From Mesobacillus subterraneus (lineage in GTDB: Bacteria; Bacillota; Bacilli; Bacillales; Cytobacillaceae), in assembly GCF_000934845.1 (NCBI RefSeq), contig NZ_JXIQ01000103.1:1-50027 (forward strand): a DNA stretch of 50,027 nucleotides, read 5' to 3'. The notes under the pieces are model-generated. The model did no database searches and had not been told where the DNA came from. It was given only the letters and a program-made list of their open reading frames with translations. The position numbers and the translations under genes were made by a program. Positions within the stretch are counted from its first letter, which is position 1; each line of letters opens with the position of its first letter. Positions 46,527 through 50,027 of this stretch are shown in pieces.

Positions 46527-48119
46527 CTAGTCCTCAGAAATCCATGTCCGTAATAGCTTCGCAAAATCCTCTGGCTTTTCTTTTGCCATTTTTTCGAGCT
46601 GCTTTTTCTTCATTGTACCTTCTGTTTCCAATTCCTTGTTTACATCAGGAACATGAATTGGTTCAAGCTGTTCTTCATAAACAAACTCTTCTTCTACTTT
46701 GTTCTTTCTTGCTCTTAAGAACAGAAGCAACAGGGTCACGATAGCCGCAAGCAACAATCCGCCGATAAGGTATACCCACCAAGGCAATTTTTGGACAACC
46801 TGTTGATCAAAAGCAATTTTCCCATTAAATGGCTGAACAGAGACGACTACCTTCTCCTTGATCAACTCATCTGTCAACGGTGTTCCAAGAACGTCTTTAT
46901 CAATTGTCGTCCTTATAATCGTTCCGAGGATTTTGGTTATATCATCCCTCCTATCCTGAGGAAGAGAAGTTGGGTCATCAGGAGTCGGAGGTTCTACCAT
47001 CACCTGAATGCCCAAATCCCTCACCTTGTAAGGACTCTCTGTGATTTCTTTTTTAATTCTATTTACTTCATTATTGATCGTTTCTTCTACTTTTTCATAA
47101 TCTCCGTTCCCCGTCGCTCCCTCAAGATATTGGGAACCAGTCGTATCAGCAGGATTGCCTCCTGCTGGAACCCCTCCGGCCTGATTTGCGTTGCCAGTAA
47201 ACGTCTCCGTAATCCGCTGTGCACTAATGGCGATGCCTTCCATATTTTCTTTATCAACGGGTTCAACAATGTTTTCTACCCTGTTTTCTTGGGTAAAATC
47301 AATATCAGCAGTTACTGAAACAACGACTTTATCATGACCCATAAGTGTTCCGAGCATGTTTTGGACTTGTCTTTGAACATCCCTTTCAATTTGTTGCTTT
47401 ATTTCATGCTGTGAAGCAAATGTAGCACCACTGGAACTATTTTCATTTTTTAAATCAAAATACTCAAAAAACTGATTCATAATGACGATATTATCAGTAG
47501 GAAGATTGGGAACACTTTTTGCTACTAGATGGTAAAGAGCTGTAATTTGTTCTTCCTTGAATTGATAACCAGGACTCGTATTGAGGACGATGGATGCCGA
47601 AGCCGGTTCGGCATTATCACTTACAAATATTCCTTTTTCCGGAAGGTTTATCATTACTTTGGCGTCATTGACCCCATCGATTCCTTTCATCAAATTTGCC
47701 AATTCCGTCTGCATGGCTTCCAGCTTGAGCACATTGAACTCATTATCTGTCATGCCCATGCCTGCGTTCTGGCTAAAAAAGGAATAATCAATGCTTCCTG
47801 ACTTTGGAATTCCTTCAGCAGCCAGTTCTACCTTCAGCGTATCGACTGACTATTCGGGAACCATGATGGTCTTTCCGTCATCCGTTATTTCTGATTTAAT
47901 ACCCCTGGCATCCAGACTTTGTTTGATTGTTCCTGTCTCGGCGGGTGTTAAATTGCTATAAAGTGGCACTAAGGAAGGCTTTGTTGAAAAAATAGCGGTG
48001 AGACCAGCAACGGCGAAAACAAAGAAAATAGATGCCAAAATACTTATTTTTTGTTTTCTGGTTCGCCCGAGCCAGAAATCCTTCATTGTATGTATATACT
48101 TTTGAACGGTTTCTTTCAT
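46527..48119 (-). pseudogene. fliF: Flagellar MS-ring protein FliF with an in-frame amber codon
   Basis: FliF forms the membrane-embedded MS ring on which the basal body is built. The reading frame from the ATG at 48119 (CGGGGG upstream) is interrupted at codon 90 by TAG (47852-47850), then continues in the same frame to 46527. The interruption falls between VPE and SVDTLKVELAAEGIPKSGSI, both conserved FliF sequence, so there is no frameshift or loss. Read through, the protein has 530 residues, close to the usual length. It has a first membrane helix (about 25-45), ring-building domains, a second helix (about 447-469) and a FliG-binding C-terminus (EKPEDFAKLLRTWISED). Strictly read, only an 89-residue fragment is made. 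Explanations: a point mutation, suppression, or a sequencing error. Confidence 0.9.
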
Positions 48120-48188
48120 TTCAATCCCCCGGTTATTATGTCTCTTCTTTTATACAGCTAATAACCGATTAGTTTTTAGCCAATAATA

Positions 48189-48500
48189 TTAAACTTGCAT
48201 TCTCATCATTTCTTGGTATGCTTCGATCACTTTGTTTCTGACTTCCAGGGTTCCCTGTAGGGTAATGCTTGCTTTTTGGCTTGCAATCATCACCTGATGA
48301 AGGTCAATATTTTCACCACGGGCTAACTTTTCGGTCAGCACATCAGATTGAAGCTGGGATTTATTTACATTTTCAATTGTTTGCTTAAGTACGGACGAAA
48401 AACTTTTCTGCGCTTCGTATGGTGTAGATGTGGGAGTAGGACCCTTTGTTTCAAACGGCTTGACCATTTGGGTTACTGAATTAATTCCGGCAGTATTCAT
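48189..48500 (-). CDS. fliE: Flagellar hook-basal body protein FliE
   Basis: FliE joins the MS ring to the rod. The 103-residue protein has the family C-terminus LHQVMIASQKASITLQGTLE followed by VRNKVIEAYQEMMRMQV. AAGGAGAG precedes the ATG. It lies between flgC and fliF. Confidence 0.96.
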   Translation of the reverse strand: MNTAGINSVTQMVKPFETKGPTPTSTPYEAQKSFSSVLKQTIENVNKSQLQSDVLTEKLARGENIDLHQVMIASQKASITLQGTLEVRNKVIEAYQEMMRMQV

Positions 48501-48512
48501 TGCGTTCTCTCC

Positions 48513-48962
48513 TTACTTTCCAATTTCAAGTGCTTTCATCATCATTCCTTTAGAGGCGTTAAAAACTGTCACGTTTGCTTCATATGATCGAGTGGCACTT
48601 ATTAAGTCGACCATCTCCCTTAATGGATCTACATTGGGATAGGCAACATAGCCATCCGCATCGGCATCGGGATGCTCTGGATCATAAACCATTTTGAGCG
48701 GATTTTCTCTGTCTTCAGCGATTCTTGTTACTTTCACTCCATTGCCAGCTCCGGAGCTGTCTGTATTTCCGATTGCTTTATTAAGAAATGAAGAGAAGCT
48801 GCCTTCCTTTGGCTCCATGACAACCATCTTCCGGCGATAAGGCTCTCCATTCACACCTCTTGTCGAATCAACATTGGCCATATTGGAGGAAATGACGTCC
48901 ATTCTCAGACGCTGTGCTGTTAACGCAGATGCAGTCGTGTCCATGCTATGAAAGATTGTCAT
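48513..48962 (-). CDS. flgC: Flagellar rod protein FlgC
   Basis: A proximal rod subunit. The 149-residue protein shows the rod N-terminal motif (ASALTAQRLRMDVISSNMAN), the YRRKMVVMEP segment, and the C-terminal MVDLISATRSYEANVTVFNA. It begins 2 nt after flgB and is probably translationally coupled to it. Confidence 0.97.
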   Translation of the reverse strand: MTIFHSMDTTASALTAQRLRMDVISSNMANVDSTRGVNGEPYRRKMVVMEPKEGSFSSFLNKAIGNTDSSGAGNGVKVTRIAEDRENPLKMVYDPEHPDADADGYVAYPNVDPLREMVDLISATRSYEANVTVFNASKGMMMKALEIGK

Positions 48963-48964
48963 AC

Positions 48965-49360
48965 TTACCTACCTCCCCTAATGACCGATTGGAGCGTATT
49001 GAATTTCCCATTGATCCTCTCAGTCACTGCATTATAGTAGATTTGATTTGTTGCCATATCGGCCATTTCTTTATCCAAATCAACGCTATTCCCATTTTCG
49101 TTATAATTAACGTTTTGTTTGTTAATGATGCCAGGCAAACGGCTTGGCCTGCTGAAGAAATCATAATGTCGCGAATCCGATTTATTCGCTTCAAAGGATT
49201 GTTCCATTACATCCTGGAATACCGCCTTGAATGACACATCCTTTGCTTTATAGTTCGGTGTATCAACATTAGCAATATTTTGCGAGATTACTTTCTGCTT
49301 TGCTGAAGAGTAGTCCAGCGCATGTTCGAGCGTCGATATTGTATTTGAAAACAAATTCAT
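48965..49360 (-). CDS. flgB: Flagellar rod protein FlgB
   Basis: A proximal rod subunit and first gene of the fla/che operon. The 131-residue protein has the rod motif LDYSSAKQKVISQNIANVDT with PNYKAKDVSF, and the C-terminal ADMATNQIYYNAVTERINGK. GAGAGGTG lies 5 nt before the ATG. The candidate operon promoter is 60-90 nt upstream. Confidence 0.97.
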   Translation of the reverse strand: MNLFSNTISTLEHALDYSSAKQKVISQNIANVDTPNYKAKDVSFKAVFQDVMEQSFEANKSDSRHYDFFSRPSRLPGIINKQNVNYNENGNSVDLDKEMADMATNQIYYNAVTERINGKFNTLQSVIRGGR

Positions 49361-49420
49361 TTTTGCACCTCTCGTTTACAAAACAGGATTTTTTTTGCTG
49401 AATTTTGTAATTCTTTGGCG

Positions 49421-49449
49421 AATATCGTCAATCTACCCCTAATTGTAAA
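49421..49449 (-). promoter_or_regulatory. Candidate sigma-A promoter of the fla/che operon
   Basis: On the minus strand TTTACA (49449-49444) is followed after exactly 17 nt by GATATT (49426-49421). Its -10 overlaps GACGATAT (49429-49422), one base from the sigma-D -10 consensus GCCGATAT, though no good sigma-D -35 box lies at the right distance. Confidence 0.55.
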
Positions 49450-49814
49450 GAATCTGAAATAATATGTCTATGTAGTTTCCGTTAATTTTTATCATGCATA
49501 ATGCTCATTTTATAAAACAGGATAAAAGACCTATACACCTACTTAACCTTAATGTAGTTATTTTACGCCTGTTTTTAGATTGTGTTTTTAGTATAACTAG
49601 GTAGAATGAATCAATCCGCATTCTTATATCCCTGTTTTTTTAGTCTACTTACCTATTTCTTTTTGCTTATTTTTTGCTTTTTTAGCTGGATATGTCTGCC
49701 TAATCGTTTTATTTTTTTGTAAATATAACGAAATATTTTTGTAACACTGATGCTTCTCTATTCATTCATTTTTAGGATAAATAAAACACCGAAATGAACG
49801 GAACTGGAAAAGTT

Positions 49815-49844
49815 ACAAGAAAAACCGGGCAAACTGTGCCTGGT
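49815..49844 (-). terminator. Terminator of the unseen upstream gene
   Basis: ACCGGGC (49824-49830) pairs with GCCTGGT (49838-49844), one G-U pair, around a 7-nt loop. On the minus strand TTTTTCTT follows; on the plus strand a CCTTTTTT run also follows, so it may work in both directions. Confidence 0.75.
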
Positions 49845-49966
49845 CCTTTTTTGGTTTGGATGATCATCGAGGCTGTTGATTGGTTTTCACTAAATCCATA
49901 CAGGAAATTGGAAATCACAACTCCTCAAATATTATATGTTTCGTGGTTTTTTCCTAAAACGACTGC

Positions 49967-50027
49967 CATAAGGGCATCTTTCAAGTGGAATGATACCCTT
50001 ATGCGAGCATTTCCACCTCCATAAGGG
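49967..50027. repeat. Three alternating copies of an 8-bp arm
   Basis: CATAAGGG (49967-49974), its inverse CCCTTATG (49996-50003) and CATAAGGG again (50020-50027) form an inverted series. The middle copy can pair with either neighbour, so two mutually exclusive hairpins are possible. The third copy ends exactly at the window edge, so the element may continue. Confidence 0.6.

Larger units (their letters stand above)
49361..50027. other. 667-nt non-coding region upstream of the fla/che operon
   Basis: No gene is supported. In minus-strand order it holds alternating 8-bp repeats at the window edge (49967-50027), a terminator (49815-49844), about 350 nt of very AT-rich DNA without recognised features, and a candidate promoter for flgB (49421-49449). 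In B. subtilis the upstream neighbour is codY and CodY represses this operon; that gene would lie beyond the window. A plus-strand frame at 49794-50024 crosses the terminator and repeats and resembles no protein. Confidence 0.75.

Noticed and set aside
46527-47759. Separate FliF-like gene starting at an internal Met
   Set aside because: The 30 codons between the amber codon and this Met encode conserved FliF sequence in the same frame, and no Shine-Dalgarno site precedes the Met, so it is the rest of fliF rather than a separate gene.
49794-50024. 76-codon plus-strand frame at the right edge
   Set aside because: It crosses a terminator and the alternating repeats and resembles no protein family.

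Overview
The window looks like a chromosomal segment of a Bacillaceae (Bacillus sensu lato) species. Every supportable protein gene lies on the minus strand. The order matches the Bacillus core locus (flgB...sigD, swrB, rpsB, tsf, pyrH, frr, uppS, cdsA, dxr, rasP, proS, polC, rimP, nusA, rnpM, ylxQ, infB, ylxP, rbfA). Shine-Dalgarno sequences are strong and G-rich, promoters are of the sigma-A type, the replicative polymerase is PolC, and a FliY/CheC/CheD chemotaxis set is present. The exact species cannot be named from sequence alone. No rRNA, tRNA, CRISPR array, insertion sequence or prophage was seen.

Layout in transcription order (right to left). (1) 49361-50027 is non-coding: a terminator of an unseen upstream gene, an AT-rich leader, a candidate sigma-A promoter for flgB, and alternating 8-bp repeats at the window edge. 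(2) 19841-49360 is a fla/che operon of about 29.5 kb and 35 genes with no intrinsic terminator seen inside it. It encodes the rod (flgB, flgC, fliE), MS ring and rotor (fliF, fliG, fliM, fliY), export ATPase complex (fliH, fliI, fliJ), hook (fliK, flgD, flgE), export gate (fliO, P, Q, R, flhB, flhA), placement GTPase/ATPase (flhF, flhG), chemotaxis proteins (cheY, B, A, W, C, D), sigma-D, and three accessory proteins before rpsB. (3) 16541-19697 carries rpsB, tsf, pyrH and frr, with terminators after rpsB, tsf and frr. (4) 10177-16101 carries uppS, cdsA, dxr, rasP and proS (isoprenoid and phospholipid enzymes, the regulated intramembrane protease, prolyl-tRNA synthetase). uppS has its own promoter and an unusual structured leader. 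(5) 5598-9923 is polC with its own promoter. (6) 106-5406 is the rimP-nusA-rnpM-ylxQ-infB-ylxP-rbfA operon for ribosome maturation, transcription elongation and translation initiation, with a hairpin in its leader that resembles a NusA-controlled attenuator. A strong terminator follows rbfA.

The most striking observation is that fliF, the MS-ring gene on which the flagellar basal body is built, carries an in-frame amber codon at about codon 90. Reading through it gives a normal full-length FliF of 530 residues, and all neighbouring flagellar genes appear intact. Other points worth attention are the uppS leader (a mini-ORF overlapping an inverted repeat, plus a possible Shine-Dalgarno-sequestering segment), the alternating repeats at the right edge, the poorly understood DUF342 protein plus 103-residue protein between sigD and swrB, and the lack of a terminator between the motility operon and rpsB. 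No wholly new multi-gene system was found: the window is mainly a conserved core locus.
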